A DNA stretch of 64,000 bases from Flavobacterium galactosidilyticum (GTDB lineage: Bacteria; Bacteroidota; Bacteroidia; Flavobacteriales; Flavobacteriaceae): contig NZ_CP087135.1 in assembly GCF_020911945.1 (NCBI RefSeq), positions 496,001 through 560,000 of the forward strand, in the 5' to 3' direction. Position 1 is the stretch's first letter. Every line of letters begins with the position of its first letter. The notes beneath the pieces were generated by a model. It saw only the letters and a list, made by a program, of their open reading frames with translations, ran no database searches and was not told where the DNA came from. Positions 34,809-44,177 of the stretch are shown here, in pieces. Position numbers and translations under genes: made by a program.

Positions 34809-37808
34809 CTAAGCCCTCCATTCGGCATACTGTCCTTCTGCTTGATCCATTATTTCCTGGAGTATGTCGTTGAGTTCGGCAACGCTTACTTTTCCTCGCA
34901 ATTCTTTTTTGACGGCCAATCGGATGCTAGCCTTAGCATCTTCTTTGTTCAGCCAATCTATCTGCAAGTTGTTTTTAACTGCTTTGACTACTCCGTGCAC
35001 AATGTCCTGAACAGGACCTGCTTCCTTGATAATATCTTTTTTTGAAGCCAGAATATCATAGAAAGCTAACTCTTCGTCTGATAAGCCTAATTCCTTGTTG
35101 CGGTGGTCTTCTTCCTGAAGTAGTTTGGCTCTTTCTATTAATTCGGCAATAGTGGTATAGGAGTCAATCGCATTCTTATGGTAGTTTTCGATCACTCGTT
35201 CCAGTTCATCCTTGAGAGAGGTGTATTTTTTGATGTTTTTATGCAAACGCAATTTGACCTCATCCATTAAGATGTTCTTGAGTAACTCAATTTTAATGTC
35301 TATGCTATCCTTCTCTTTTTTAGCTCCCAAGAGAAACTCTTCATTTAAAATAGAAATGTCAGCTCTTTCTAGTCCAGCCATGGCGAATACATCTACAATT
35401 TCGTCTGACTCGATGCTACGACTAATTAGTTCCTTGATCTGGTCTTTTTGGTTTGTTCGGCTTCCTTTTACTGACTTAGCATTACGAATAGCTTTAGAGA
35501 GATGCTGTATGAATAAAACGTCGACTGAATATTCCTGTATTTCAGTCTGTGACTTCACAATTGATAATAAGCCTGTCAGTTTCTTTTCTTCAAGCATGAA
35601 CATATTGGCCGGCTCGTCGTATTTGATAATGCTATTTAGTGCTTTCTTAACTAGCAGTATTTTATCGCTTTCGCGTAAGCCTTTCCAGTCCGAATAATCG
35701 ATGTTCTCAGAAATCAAGCCCTTACATATTTCTATTTGGTTATAAAATAACTCTAGGGCTTGTTGCATATCAATCGTTGGCTTACCCTTTCCGCCACCGC
35801 CTGTGTATTTAGAAGTTGCAATTTTCAATTGGTCTCCAATCCCTATGTAATCAACGATAACTCCTGATGGCTTGTCTTTAAAAACACGATTAGTTCTTGT
35901 AATTGCCTGCATTAAGGTATGTCCTCTCATGATCTTGTCGACGTACATAGTGTGTACACAAGGCGCATCAAATCCAGTGAGCCACATGTCCCGAACCATC
36001 ACAATTTGCAAAGGATCTTCGGGTTTTCTAAAACGCTTTTTTAAGGCTTCGGTTGCATCCTGAGTCCTAATGTGTTCGTTCCATTCAATTGGATCTTTAG
36101 AGATGTTCCCTGTCATTACAACGGCAATTTCGGGGCATCCTTCAATAGCTTTTAGAGCATCGTACATCTTAACACTATTACGGCGACTCATACACACTAC
36201 CATTGCTTTACCTGGTAAGGTTTCGGTACGGTTTTTAAAATGCTTCATGATGTCATTAGCAATTTTATTGACACGGTCTTCTGATCCTGCTGCATCTTCA
36301 ATAGCTGCCCATTTTAGGCTGCCATCGTCCTCGGTATCTTCAGTAATAGCATCTACATCAGCATCGATATTTTGATTTCCTAAATGTAGTTTTGCTAATC
36401 GGGGTTCGTAGTATATAGGCACTGTTGCTTTATCATTGACTGCCTGTTTTATATCGTAAATATGTATCGTTTCTCCAAAAACTTCTTGGGTATCGGCATC
36501 TTTACTGTCTATTGGTGTTCCTGTAAACCCTATAAAAGAGGCGTTAGGCAAGGCTTTACGCAAATTAGAAGCAAAACCATCTAACAAGCCGTATTGAGTC
36601 CTGTGCGCCTCATCTGCCATCACGATAATATTCTCTCTTTCTGAAAGTATTGGATGGGCTGTTTCGCCTAGTTCGTTTTCGTTGCCTTGCTTCAATCTGA
36701 ATTTCTCAATAGTCGTAAAGATCACGCCACCACTTCCTGTGGATAATAATTGACGTAGCTCATCAGTAGAACCTGCATGCTGCACATCGCCTACTAAATC
36801 TTTGGCGAGAACAAAGTTCTCGTATAACTGAAAGTCTAAATCGCTTCTATCTACCTGTACCACAATGGTTGGATTTTTTAACTCGGGCAAGCTTCTTAGT
36901 ATTCCTGCATAAATCGCCATCGAGATACTTTTTCCGCTTCCTTGAGTGTGCCAGATTACGCCAATACGACCATCACCATAAGGCTTAATAGCTTTTTTGG
37001 CTGCTTCTACGGCAAAGTTTACACCAAAAAACTGGTGGTATTTAGCCCCTTTCTTAATTAATTTACCGTTGTGGTCTTCAAAGAAGACAAAGTTTTTAAT
37101 GTAAGACAGCAAACGGTCTTTAGGGAACAACCCAAATAGTAAGCTGTGCATCTGAAAATCATCCTCTACTATTTCGATGCCATTAATACTTTTCCAGGCA
37201 GCATACCATTCTGAAGAACTATTAAACATCCCGTGTTGGGCTTCGTTACCATCGCTTACAATCGTTAGAGCGTTGTATTCGAAAAGAAGCGGAATGTCCT
37301 TGCAGTAATGCTGTATTTGATTGAAAGCTTCGCTAATAGTCGTGTTTTCGTCAAACCAGTTTTTGAGTTCAAAAAGCACCAAAGGTATTCCGTTGATGTA
37401 AATGATAATATCAGGACGGCGTTTATTTCTACCTACAATACTGAACTGATTAACGCACCAGAAAGCATTGTTTTCCGGGTTGTGATAGTCGATGGGATAA
37501 ATATGAACAGCTTTTTCGTTATCGTTCTGGTCTTTGTATTCGTAGCTTAGTCCTTTGGTTAATTTTAAATGAAAACTACGGTTTCTATAGGCTACATCAG
37601 CACCGGCATTGTTACAGAAGTCAGCCACGGCAAGATCGTGTATCTCAGCAGGGAGTTGTGGGTATTGCTTGACGATAAACTCCTTCAACCGGTCTTTCAA
37701 GATTACCGCATTTGCGTTTTGGGGCAGTTCGTTGCCTTTTACGTGCGTATAGCCTAAATCCTGTAGCCATTCTATCGTTGCCTGTTCTATTACTGCTTCT
37801 GTAGTCAT
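34809..37808 (-). CDS. hsdR: Type I restriction enzyme, R (endonuclease/translocase) subunit
   Basis: The 999-residue protein has an N-terminal nuclease domain whose PD-(D/E)xK core appears as RRPDIIIYINGIPLVLFELKN (about residues 130-150). A superfamily 2 helicase motor follows, with Walker A HTQGSGKSISM, the DEAH-type box MADEAHRTQYG and TGTPID, and then a long helical C-terminus. It moves DNA and cuts at a distance when joined to HsdM and HsdS. It begins 4 bp after the hsdS stop, last in the order hsdM-hsdS-hsdR. Length and motifs indicate an intact enzyme. Confidence 0.94.
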   Translation of the reverse strand: MTTEAVIEQATIEWLQDLGYTHVKGNELPQNANAVILKDRLKEFIVKQYPQLPAEIHDLAVADFCNNAGADVAYRNRSFHLKLTKGLSYEYKDQNDNEKAVHIYPIDYHNPENNAFWCVNQFSIVGRNKRRPDIIIYINGIPLVLFELKNWFDENTTISEAFNQIQHYCKDIPLLFEYNALTIVSDGNEAQHGMFNSSSEWYAAWKSINGIEIVEDDFQMHSLLFGLFPKDRLLSYIKNFVFFEDHNGKLIKKGAKYHQFFGVNFAVEAAKKAIKPYGDGRIGVIWHTQGSGKSISMAIYAGILRSLPELKNPTIVVQVDRSDLDFQLYENFVLAKDLVGDVQHAGSTDELRQLLSTGSGGVIFTTIEKFRLKQGNENELGETAHPILSERENIIVMADEAHRTQYGLLDGFASNLRKALPNASFIGFTGTPIDSKDADTQEVFGETIHIYDIKQAVNDKATVPIYYEPRLAKLHLGNQNIDADVDAITEDTEDDGSLKWAAIEDAAGSEDRVNKIANDIMKHFKNRTETLPGKAMVVCMSRRNSVKMYDALKAIEGCPEIAVVMTGNISKDPIEWNEHIRTQDATEALKKRFRKPEDPLQIVMVRDMWLTGFDAPCVHTMYVDKIMRGHTLMQAITRTNRVFKDKPSGVIVDYIGIGDQLKIATSKYTGGGGKGKPTIDMQQALELFYNQIEICKGLISENIDYSDWKGLRESDKILLVKKALNSIIKYDEPANMFMLEEKKLTGLLSIVKSQTEIQEYSVDVLFIQHLSKAIRNAKSVKGSRTNQKDQIKELISRSIESDEIVDVFAMAGLERADISILNEEFLLGAKKEKDSIDIKIELLKNILMDEVKLRLHKNIKKYTSLKDELERVIENYHKNAIDSYTTIAELIERAKLLQEEDHRNKELGLSDEELAFYDILASKKDIIKEAGPVQDIVHGVVKAVKNNLQIDWLNKEDAKASIRLAVKKELRGKVSVAELNDILQEIMDQAEGQYAEWRA

Positions 37809-37812
37809 GGTT

Positions 37813-39108
37813 TTATATTATAGTTGCTAGTTGTTCCTGAAACTCTTTTAACTGTACTTCCCCGCTGATTAACTTGGGTAGTAAGGTATCACGGAGTTGG
37901 GTTAAGGTTAGATTTTCAGTTAAATTTTCAGTGGTTATATCATGTAGATGAACAAAATCATTAATTAATACATCTAATACATTGTTGTCATTTGGTAATA
38001 TAATATTTATGTTCTCTATATCAGAAGAACTAATGTTGGGTTGTGCACTACCATAAGCAAGACCTTGAATAATTTTATAAAAATCATTGGTTTGCATAAT
38101 TTTCCCAATTAATATGGAAGCATTTTTTATTACTTTATCATTGAATTTTCCAACACGTTGGTTTAACCATAAATCTTGGCTGTAATTTGGAACAACTCCA
38201 ACTTTCCCAACTTCGGCTCCAGTCATAGCTACTAGGTAATCACCTTTAGTAACATTGAACTTTTTATTAATAGTTTTTGAAACTACTTCTGAAATACAAT
38301 CACATTTACTAATATCAACAATGTTGTTGTTTATGTTTTTGATTTTTAAAACTTTAATTCCAGTTTCTTGAAACCATTTAGATTTGAAAGCGTAACCGCC
38401 TATTACAGTAACTATATCTCCAATTTTCTTCACTTTCCATCCTTCAGGAATCATCCCCAATTCACTTTCTATAAATTCCCCGTCCTGAAACGGTCCAAAA
38501 TCTACAAACCAATGTTTATAGAGTGCCATGGCCATTTCCTCGAGGGTTTTGTTAATGGCGAGGTTGTTCTCTATTTTGTCGTCTATATCAGAAAGGATTG
38601 AGGCTATGGCTTGTTGTTCTTCTAAAGAGGGTAAAAGTATATCTATGTTTTTTATTTGTACAGGAGATATATTTGCTTGATTTGCACTACCAGTTGCATT
38701 AAGAGCAAGATTATAGTGAATTTCATATCTGTTTAAGTATTGGCACAAATAATCAAATGAAACAACATCTGGAACAGTTACATAAATTTTACCAACTCTT
38801 TGATTAATTAGCGATACATCATTCAATCTATATCTACCCATTTTACCAACAGCAGAACTCATAACATTCACAGTTGAGCCAGTCATAGAAATCAAAAAAT
38901 CGCCTTGTTTAGCAATATACTTTTCAAGCTGGGTAGTTAGATTCCCATTGAAATAACTTACATCTTCTATTGTTACATTTGGTGAAATGATATTTTTAAT
39001 TTTAATGACAGGAATACCTTCACCTACTAATTCGTTTGCTTTAAAAGCATAGCCATTCTGAACATCGGCAATTTCTCCAAGTTTATATGTTTTCCAGTTG
39101 TGTGGCAT
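37813..39108 (-). CDS. hsdS: Type I restriction-modification specificity subunit
   Basis: The 431-residue protein has two target-recognition domains (about 5-170 and 225-395), each starting with the W-K-xx-K-(L/I)-G-(E/D)-I type motif (WKTYKLGEIADV; WKVKKIGDIVTV). Each is followed by a helical spacer; the first contains LEEQQAIASILSDIDDKIENN. This two-domain layout recognises a bipartite DNA site; the site itself cannot be read from the sequence. The gene starts at the base directly after the hsdM stop. No homopolymer or inverted repeat that would suggest shuffling was noticed. Confidence 0.93.
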   Translation of the reverse strand: MPHNWKTYKLGEIADVQNGYAFKANELVGEGIPVIKIKNIISPNVTIEDVSYFNGNLTTQLEKYIAKQGDFLISMTGSTVNVMSSAVGKMGRYRLNDVSLINQRVGKIYVTVPDVVSFDYLCQYLNRYEIHYNLALNATGSANQANISPVQIKNIDILLPSLEEQQAIASILSDIDDKIENNLAINKTLEEMAMALYKHWFVDFGPFQDGEFIESELGMIPEGWKVKKIGDIVTVIGGYAFKSKWFQETGIKVLKIKNINNNIVDISKCDCISEVVSKTINKKFNVTKGDYLVAMTGAEVGKVGVVPNYSQDLWLNQRVGKFNDKVIKNASILIGKIMQTNDFYKIIQGLAYGSAQPNISSSDIENINIILPNDNNVLDVLINDFVHLHDITTENLTENLTLTQLRDTLLPKLISGEVQLKEFQEQLATII

Positions 39109-40698
39109 CTACAGTTTATTAAAATTCTCTAAAATTCGCTTCTGCAACTCATTCCCTTTAGCAAATTGAGCCTGTAATTGGGTTTTTAAGGCTTCCATTT
39201 TATCTTCAAACAAGATCCCATCGTCTTCTGCTTCTTCAGTACCTACATAAATACCAGGCGTAAGTTTGTAGCCTTGTTTTTCTACTTCGGCTATGGTTGC
39301 ATTATACGAGTAACCATCAGTGTTTTCATAGTTACCTCCTACATTACGCCATGCGTGGTAGGTTTCGGCTACTTTGTTTATGTCGTCATCAGTAAAAATG
39401 CGTAGTTTGCGGCTTTCCATAGTTCCCATTTTACTGGTGTCTATAAAAAGGATTTCGTTGTTACGCTCACGGTGTACGCCGTCCTTGCCATCACGGTTTT
39501 TACTTAATATAAATATACAGGCAGGAATCCCTGTAGTAAGGAACAACTTGTCTGGTAAACGCACGATACAGTCTATCATGCTATTGTTTACCATATACTC
39601 ACGCACGTTTTTCTCACCCTTGTTGTTAGAAGTCATTGCGCCGTTTGCCATCACTACAGAAGCTGTTCCAGTGTTGCTTAAATGACTCCAAAAGGTTTGC
39701 ATCCACATAAAGTTGGCGCTACCATCAGTTGTAAATTCTTCTTTGGGTCCAAAGAGTCTTGGGTCGTTTTCGGGCAGGTCCTCAGGGTGCCACTGGCTCA
39801 CGTTAAACGGCGGGTTTACTATGATAAAGTCTGCTTTTAGGTCAGGGAATTTATCGTTAAGCAAAGAGTCTCCTAAACGTACATCAAAGGATAGATCTCG
39901 TAAGGCTAAGTTCATCTTACACAAACGCAACGTACCATCATAACGCTCTTGTCCGTAGATAGAAATGTTCTTTTTGTCTCCACCATGAGACTCTAAGAAC
40001 TTCAAGGATTGCACAAACATACCTCCTGATCCACAGGCTGCATCAAATATTTTTCCTTCGTATGGCTCAATCATTTCAACCATCAAACGAACGATACTTC
40101 CTGGTGTAAAGAATTGCCCTGCACCTGAACCTTCGGCAATGGCAAACTTACCAATGTAATATTCATATACACGCCCTAGGATATCGCTTTCGGGATTCTC
40201 TTTTTGAGATAGTTTCGGGTTAGAAAGTAAATTGATTAATCCGCCTACTTGTCTTGGTGACAATTGACTTTTCACAAAAAGACGAGGTAAAATCCCTTTT
40301 AAATCAGGTCGGAATTGCGCCAGTGTGTTATCTAAAACGTCAAAGGCATCATCAATGATTACTTTAATGTTGTCTTGTTCTGCGTTTTCTTTTAGGTACT
40401 CCCAGGTGGCTTCCTTAGGAATGATATAGATGTTTTTTGAAAGGTACTCGTCTGCATCTTCCAGTACATAATTGATCTCGTCTTGGTTTTGAGTATAGTA
40501 ATCAGATGTTTTGTCTTGTACTAAATCAAGTAGCTCATCCCTGCGAATCTCATATCGCTCAGACATGTGTTTCAAGAAAATTAGGGGAAGTATATAGTCT
40601 TTGTATTGATTCTCAGCTACTGCGCCACGAAGCTCATTAGCCGCTTTCCATAATTCCTGTTCAAAATTAATATCTGCTTTTATAGGGGTCTTTGCCAT
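39109..40698 (-). CDS. hsdM: Type I restriction-modification DNA adenine methyltransferase
   Basis: The 529-residue N6-adenine methyltransferase has an HsdM N-terminal helical domain (about 10-150), the FTPGSIVRLMVEMI segment, the SAM-binding motif DAACGSGGMFVQS and the catalytic motif IVNPPFNVSQW. The frame is open 48 codons further upstream, but the ATG at 40698 (MAKTPIKADINFEQELWKAA) gives the conserved beginning. It protects host DNA and forms the core of the complex with HsdS and HsdR. A 428 bp spacer upstream probably holds its promoter. Confidence 0.93.
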   Translation of the reverse strand: MAKTPIKADINFEQELWKAANELRGAVAENQYKDYILPLIFLKHMSERYEIRRDELLDLVQDKTSDYYTQNQDEINYVLEDADEYLSKNIYIIPKEATWEYLKENAEQDNIKVIIDDAFDVLDNTLAQFRPDLKGILPRLFVKSQLSPRQVGGLINLLSNPKLSQKENPESDILGRVYEYYIGKFAIAEGSGAGQFFTPGSIVRLMVEMIEPYEGKIFDAACGSGGMFVQSLKFLESHGGDKKNISIYGQERYDGTLRLCKMNLALRDLSFDVRLGDSLLNDKFPDLKADFIIVNPPFNVSQWHPEDLPENDPRLFGPKEEFTTDGSANFMWMQTFWSHLSNTGTASVVMANGAMTSNNKGEKNVREYMVNNSMIDCIVRLPDKLFLTTGIPACIFILSKNRDGKDGVHRERNNEILFIDTSKMGTMESRKLRIFTDDDINKVAETYHAWRNVGGNYENTDGYSYNATIAEVEKQGYKLTPGIYVGTEEAEDDGILFEDKMEALKTQLQAQFAKGNELQKRILENFNKL

Positions 40699-41126
40699 TC
40701 TGTGTTTAATAATTATTGCATAAAATAGTTCGCTAAGATATCGAAAAAAAACTCTTCCATAATGTGGAAAACCACAATGCCCAAGCAACTGGTAAATAAA
40801 CGATATATACCACTGAAAATCAATACCCAGTTTTAGTGACATTTGAGTTTTCTTCTAACAGATAATAACTTTAAATAAAAAATCCACTTCCTATCAAGAG
40901 AACGAACACTCATGTTGCATTCTACTTTCTGAAGAAGTGGAGATAATTGTAGACAACTGTGGAGACCACAGATTTATTGAGAAAAAAAGTCTGTGTATGT
41001 AAAGTCGTTATTACTAAATTAGCACGTAGAGTTTGCTAATTGCCTTAGGAATGAAACACTATAGATTGCATTAGCATTGCATCGGTGCTATGTTTAGTAA
41101 TACCGTTTATTAAGGATTTGGCTAAT
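40699..41126. other. Intergenic region upstream of hsdM with inverted repeat
   Basis: These 428 bp hold no gene I can support. A long-range inverted repeat pairs TTACTAAATTAGCAC (41011-41025) with GTGCTATGTTTAGTAA (41085-41100). A second pair, CCACTTC and GAAGTGG, lies at about 40882-40936. The region should contain the hsdM promoter on the minus strand, but no perfect TAnnTTTG box with a TTG was identified. Confidence 0.45.
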
Positions 41127-41732
41127 TTAAGCGGTCGCATTAAGCATTAATAACTGCTTAGAGATGATTGTAACCCACTCGAGCTGTTTGCTATGAATAG
41201 GAGGCAAAGGATGATAAAAAGCCCATTGAGTATTTGCTTTTAATATACCGCAGGGATTTGAAGCGTTACTGGCTATCATCGCTTTTAATGCAAGTGGCAT
41301 TAAGTTCACTGAGACACCCCAGCCAAAGATAACAGGTACATTATTAACCCACAGTTGATTAAAGTCTTCATGACGGTTTTCATCAAAAATCGAGTGTGAG
41401 ATGCGCTTAAGGTCTAGTTCTATTATTTTACCATAGAATATACTGCTATTAGCTTCGCGTAGGTCTGAAAGGTTTAAAACGCGTGCATATTGAAGTTTGC
41501 AGTTGAGCATTACTTTCATGATTTGGTTTTGAGTATTGTCTGGAATTGCTAATGATTCTTTCGTATTGTTTTCAATACCATCTAAGGGCTTCGAAGAGCC
41601 CGGATTCATCATTACAACCATTAAATCAGGGATTTTACACCCTGAGTTAACCGTTTTGATATCTAAGTACTTGCGGAACTTTAGTCCCTGAACTTCGTAA
41701 TAGAAGCCTGTTATTTTAAATTGTGTTTTCAT
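41127..41732 (-). CDS. DUF1643-like protein in the restriction island
   Basis: The protein of about 201 residues shows features I associate with DUF1643: an early MVVMMNPGSSKP segment, then YARVLNLSDLREAN, then a strand-turn VIFGWGV and a late histidine-containing FYHPLPP. The family's biochemical role is not established to my knowledge. The ATG at 41732 overlaps the end of the preceding gene by 17 bp; an earlier start at 41777 would overlap more. It is likely co-expressed with the 421-residue protein upstream. The family match is from memory of motifs and needs a profile search. Confidence 0.6.
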   Translation of the reverse strand: MKTQFKITGFYYEVQGLKFRKYLDIKTVNSGCKIPDLMVVMMNPGSSKPLDGIENNTKESLAIPDNTQNQIMKVMLNCKLQYARVLNLSDLREANSSIFYGKIIELDLKRISHSIFDENRHEDFNQLWVNNVPVIFGWGVSVNLMPLALKAMIASNASNPCGILKANTQWAFYHPLPPIHSKQLEWVTIISKQLLMLNATA

Positions 41733-42981
41733 TGGTTTCTTTAAGCCATAAGGCTCTATAGTCTTTATTTTTACCATCCTTAATTTGAGTAAAATAAGCT
41801 GTTAAATGAACACCTAAAGATAGTGCAGTATTGTAAAATCTATTGTCATTCATAATGTCGACCATTTTCTTTAAATCATTTATTAGAATTTGTACTTTAC
41901 CAGATTCCAAAAATATATTTGTAAAATTATTTTTCCCCGTCTTTTTAAGGTCCTTCAACCTTAAATCTCTAATTAGTTCCAGTGCTTCGATCTTCTCAGC
42001 TAAAGTAAAGTTTCCCTTGTATACTTTTATTCTGTTCAGCTTTTCGAGGGTTCTGATACTTGTAATTTTTATATCTACTGGAGGTCGTACTTCAACATTT
42101 TGCGCGTCGCAAAAGTTAATTTTATAACCTGCCGATTTAAAACCTTGGATGGGTTTACTAATTAATGTCAAAATACCCAGATCTTGAAATACTTGCTTAG
42201 CCTCTTTGATTTGAGTTCTACCAAAAATACTTTCCCAGAATGAGGCAGGTATATTAACATTTATACCATTGTAAGACAACTCCATGATTAAAGATAGAAA
42301 TGCAATTACATCTTGTTCAGAAGATTTAATTCCCATTGAGTTTAATGACTCTACAGCGCTCTTAAAATCTATATTGCAGTAAGGCAGCTTCGCAGTATAA
42401 AAGGCACTAATTTTCCCTACTTTTACTTTTGCTCTAACAAGAGTTAGACCGTCATTATCAAGTTCTACAATACTAGAAAAGGATTTGTAAAAAGATAGTT
42501 CTTTCGGATTAAGACTGTTGACTTTTGCCTTCAGATACTTAAGTTGTCTCTTGGACAATTTTTCGACATTTGTGCAATCATTTGTATTAATTATAATATT
42601 ACTATATAATGGCACAATTGCACGTTTTTTGTCCTCCAGATAATTTAAATATTGCACAATTGATTTCTCTCTTTTAGTTAAGGACATTAATTCTATACTT
42701 TTTTTTATGTTTTCTGTTGTAATCAGATATGACTCTTTTCTTGATTCTAGCATAAATCTAATTGCCTCATCATAGCCGTTATCATAGAAATGTTTTTCTA
42801 ACTCTTTGTATTGCTGGCTTCTCATAGTATTTTCTTTGACAGCCATTGATTTAACTACCATTAAATCACGAGTAAAAACTTGCAGGATACTGTCCTCTTT
42901 ACTAAAAGAATTTCTTAAATTATCCGTATCTTTGTAATAGTCAAAAGCTTGGGCGGTGGTTAGTATAGTAGTACTTTTCAT
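41716..42981 (-). CDS. Unrecognised protein with winged-helix-like segment
   Basis: This 421-residue, lysine-rich soluble protein has no signal or membrane segment. Residues about 240-290 (IPASFWESIFGRTQIKEA, then VFQDLGILTLI, then SAGYKINF) have the look of a winged helix as seen in replication initiators and regulators; this is only a pattern impression. It lies 3 bp after the excisionase-like HTH gene and overlaps the DUF1643-like gene, forming a three-gene unit. A role in replication or control of the island, or in defence, is possible. Confidence 0.6.
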   Translation of the reverse strand: MKSTTILTTAQAFDYYKDTDNLRNSFSKEDSILQVFTRDLMVVKSMAVKENTMRSQQYKELEKHFYDNGYDEAIRFMLESRKESYLITTENIKKSIELMSLTKREKSIVQYLNYLEDKKRAIVPLYSNIIINTNDCTNVEKLSKRQLKYLKAKVNSLNPKELSFYKSFSSIVELDNDGLTLVRAKVKVGKISAFYTAKLPYCNIDFKSAVESLNSMGIKSSEQDVIAFLSLIMELSYNGINVNIPASFWESIFGRTQIKEAKQVFQDLGILTLISKPIQGFKSAGYKINFCDAQNVEVRPPVDIKITSIRTLEKLNRIKVYKGNFTLAEKIEALELIRDLRLKDLKKTGKNNFTNIFLESGKVQILINDLKKMVDIMNDNRFYNTALSLGVHLTAYFTQIKDGKNKDYRALWLKETNENTI

Positions 42982-42984
42982 CGC

Positions 42985-43272
42985 TTATTTTTTAATAGCT
43001 TTTAAAGCCTCTTCTATTTCATCACTTTTGTATCGTACCAAGTTCCCGATGCGATAGGGCTTAAGAATTTCAAGCTTATCCCATTCAGAAACAGTAGACA
43101 GAGCCACCTTAAGCATTGTTGAAACCTCTTTCCTAGTTAGAAATTCGACTGGAGGCTTAGGCGTCAATTTATTGAATAACTCTTTTATTTCTTTTCGAGT
43201 ATCATCCCTCAGAATTTCTCTAAGCTGTTCTGGCGTAGTGTTGTAGATTTGTGTAACTATGTGTTCGTTCAT
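42985..43272 (-). CDS. Excisionase-type helix-turn-helix protein
   Basis: The protein of about 95 residues has a helical N-terminus and a MerR/excisionase HTH_17 domain: FLTRKEVSTMLKVALSTVSEW, then GNLVRYKSDEIEEALK. Such proteins are common in Bacteroidota integrative elements and either bend DNA for excision or regulate genes. The ATG at 43272 is preferred over 43299. It precedes the 421-residue gene by 3 bp, in the same direction as the integrase. Confidence 0.8.
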   Translation of the reverse strand: MNEHIVTQIYNTTPEQLREILRDDTRKEIKELFNKLTPKPPVEFLTRKEVSTMLKVALSTVSEWDKLEILKPYRIGNLVRYKSDEIEEALKAIKK

Positions 43273-43384
43273 TGCTTTTATATTTAGGTTATAAAGCAAA
43301 TTAACGACTAAAGAGTAGTAGGAAGAAAAGTAGCCTACTACCGAGGCTACTCCAGTAGTAACTTAAAAAACAAAAATTAGTAGG

Positions 43385-44161
43385 TTAGATATCATCTAAC
43401 ATCGAATCAATGTAATCCAGATCCTTCTGATAGTTAGCACCTATTGAAGATGGTTTTTGCTCCAGTCTAGAAATATATGTTGCTATATTTTTTACATTCA
43501 GTCCAGTGATCTTACTTATAACTTCAGACTGTTTAGCTTGAGATTTAAGTCTAATCTTTTTATCATTAAAGAAACCTACCTTATCTAGAAGAATGACTAT
43601 TTGATTGGCAGTAATCTGTAATTTTCCATCTCTTACATCCTCTACAACATCAAACCGTATTTCATCATCTAAAGGAATATCTTCATAAGGAGAAATGTTC
43701 TCAATGGGTCCATTTGACATATAAAAACCCTCCTTATTTAGCTCTTCTTTTAAGTAAGACAACTTTTTGTCAAGGGATATTTTAAAGCTCGCTAACCCTT
43801 CTGAATAAATATGATAGCATTCTGTTATTATTACCCTGTTCTCTTCTGGGTCGTAAAGTTTTCTAATTTCTGACTGAATAAAATCAGCTCGTTCAGCATC
43901 AAGGTTAAGCTCGACAAATTTCTCAAACCTCACTTTAAAGCTGTTTTTATAAACAGCCAAAGGACAATCAAAAAAATAATAATCATCCTTAATAGAGTTC
44001 CGAAACAAACTTTCCAGTAAAGAGGCTATTTCCTTCTTGTCAAGAAGGAGCTGAGAATTCAACTCCTTTGACCTTTCAATCCTAATTGATAAACTTTTAT
44101 TTGCAGATATTTTACCTTTTAACTCCTCCGCAATTGATGATGATGTTACACCCATATTCAT
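43385..44161 (-). CDS. Integrase-neighbour protein, possibly RteC-like
   Basis: The 258-residue soluble protein begins with a coiled-coil-prone half (about 10-150). Its C-terminal module LQITANQIVILLDKVGFFNDKK, then ITGLNVKNIATYISRLE resembles the C-terminal part of RteC, the excision regulator of Bacteroides conjugative transposons; the likeness is from memory and is weak. It lies 16 bp after the integrase gene on the same strand, a typical place for an element regulator. The start is MNMGVTS; Met3 is also possible. Confidence 0.55.
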   Translation of the reverse strand: MNMGVTSSSIAEELKGKISANKSLSIRIERSKELNSQLLLDKKEIASLLESLFRNSIKDDYYFFDCPLAVYKNSFKVRFEKFVELNLDAERADFIQSEIRKLYDPEENRVIITECYHIYSEGLASFKISLDKKLSYLKEELNKEGFYMSNGPIENISPYEDIPLDDEIRFDVVEDVRDGKLQITANQIVILLDKVGFFNDKKIRLKSQAKQSEVISKITGLNVKNIATYISRLEQKPSSIGANYQKDLDYIDSMLDDI

Positions 44162-44177
44162 GCCTTATTTACGCTTA

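Noticed and set aside
35212..35697. A 161-codon frame on the + strand within hsdR.
   Set aside because: Antisense shadow of a clear type I restriction subunit; composition rich in Ser and Phe without motifs.
40699..40842. A 48-codon N-terminal extension of HsdM.
   Set aside because: The conserved HsdM N-terminus begins at the ATG at 40698; the extension is hydrophobic and aromatic-rich and unlike the family.
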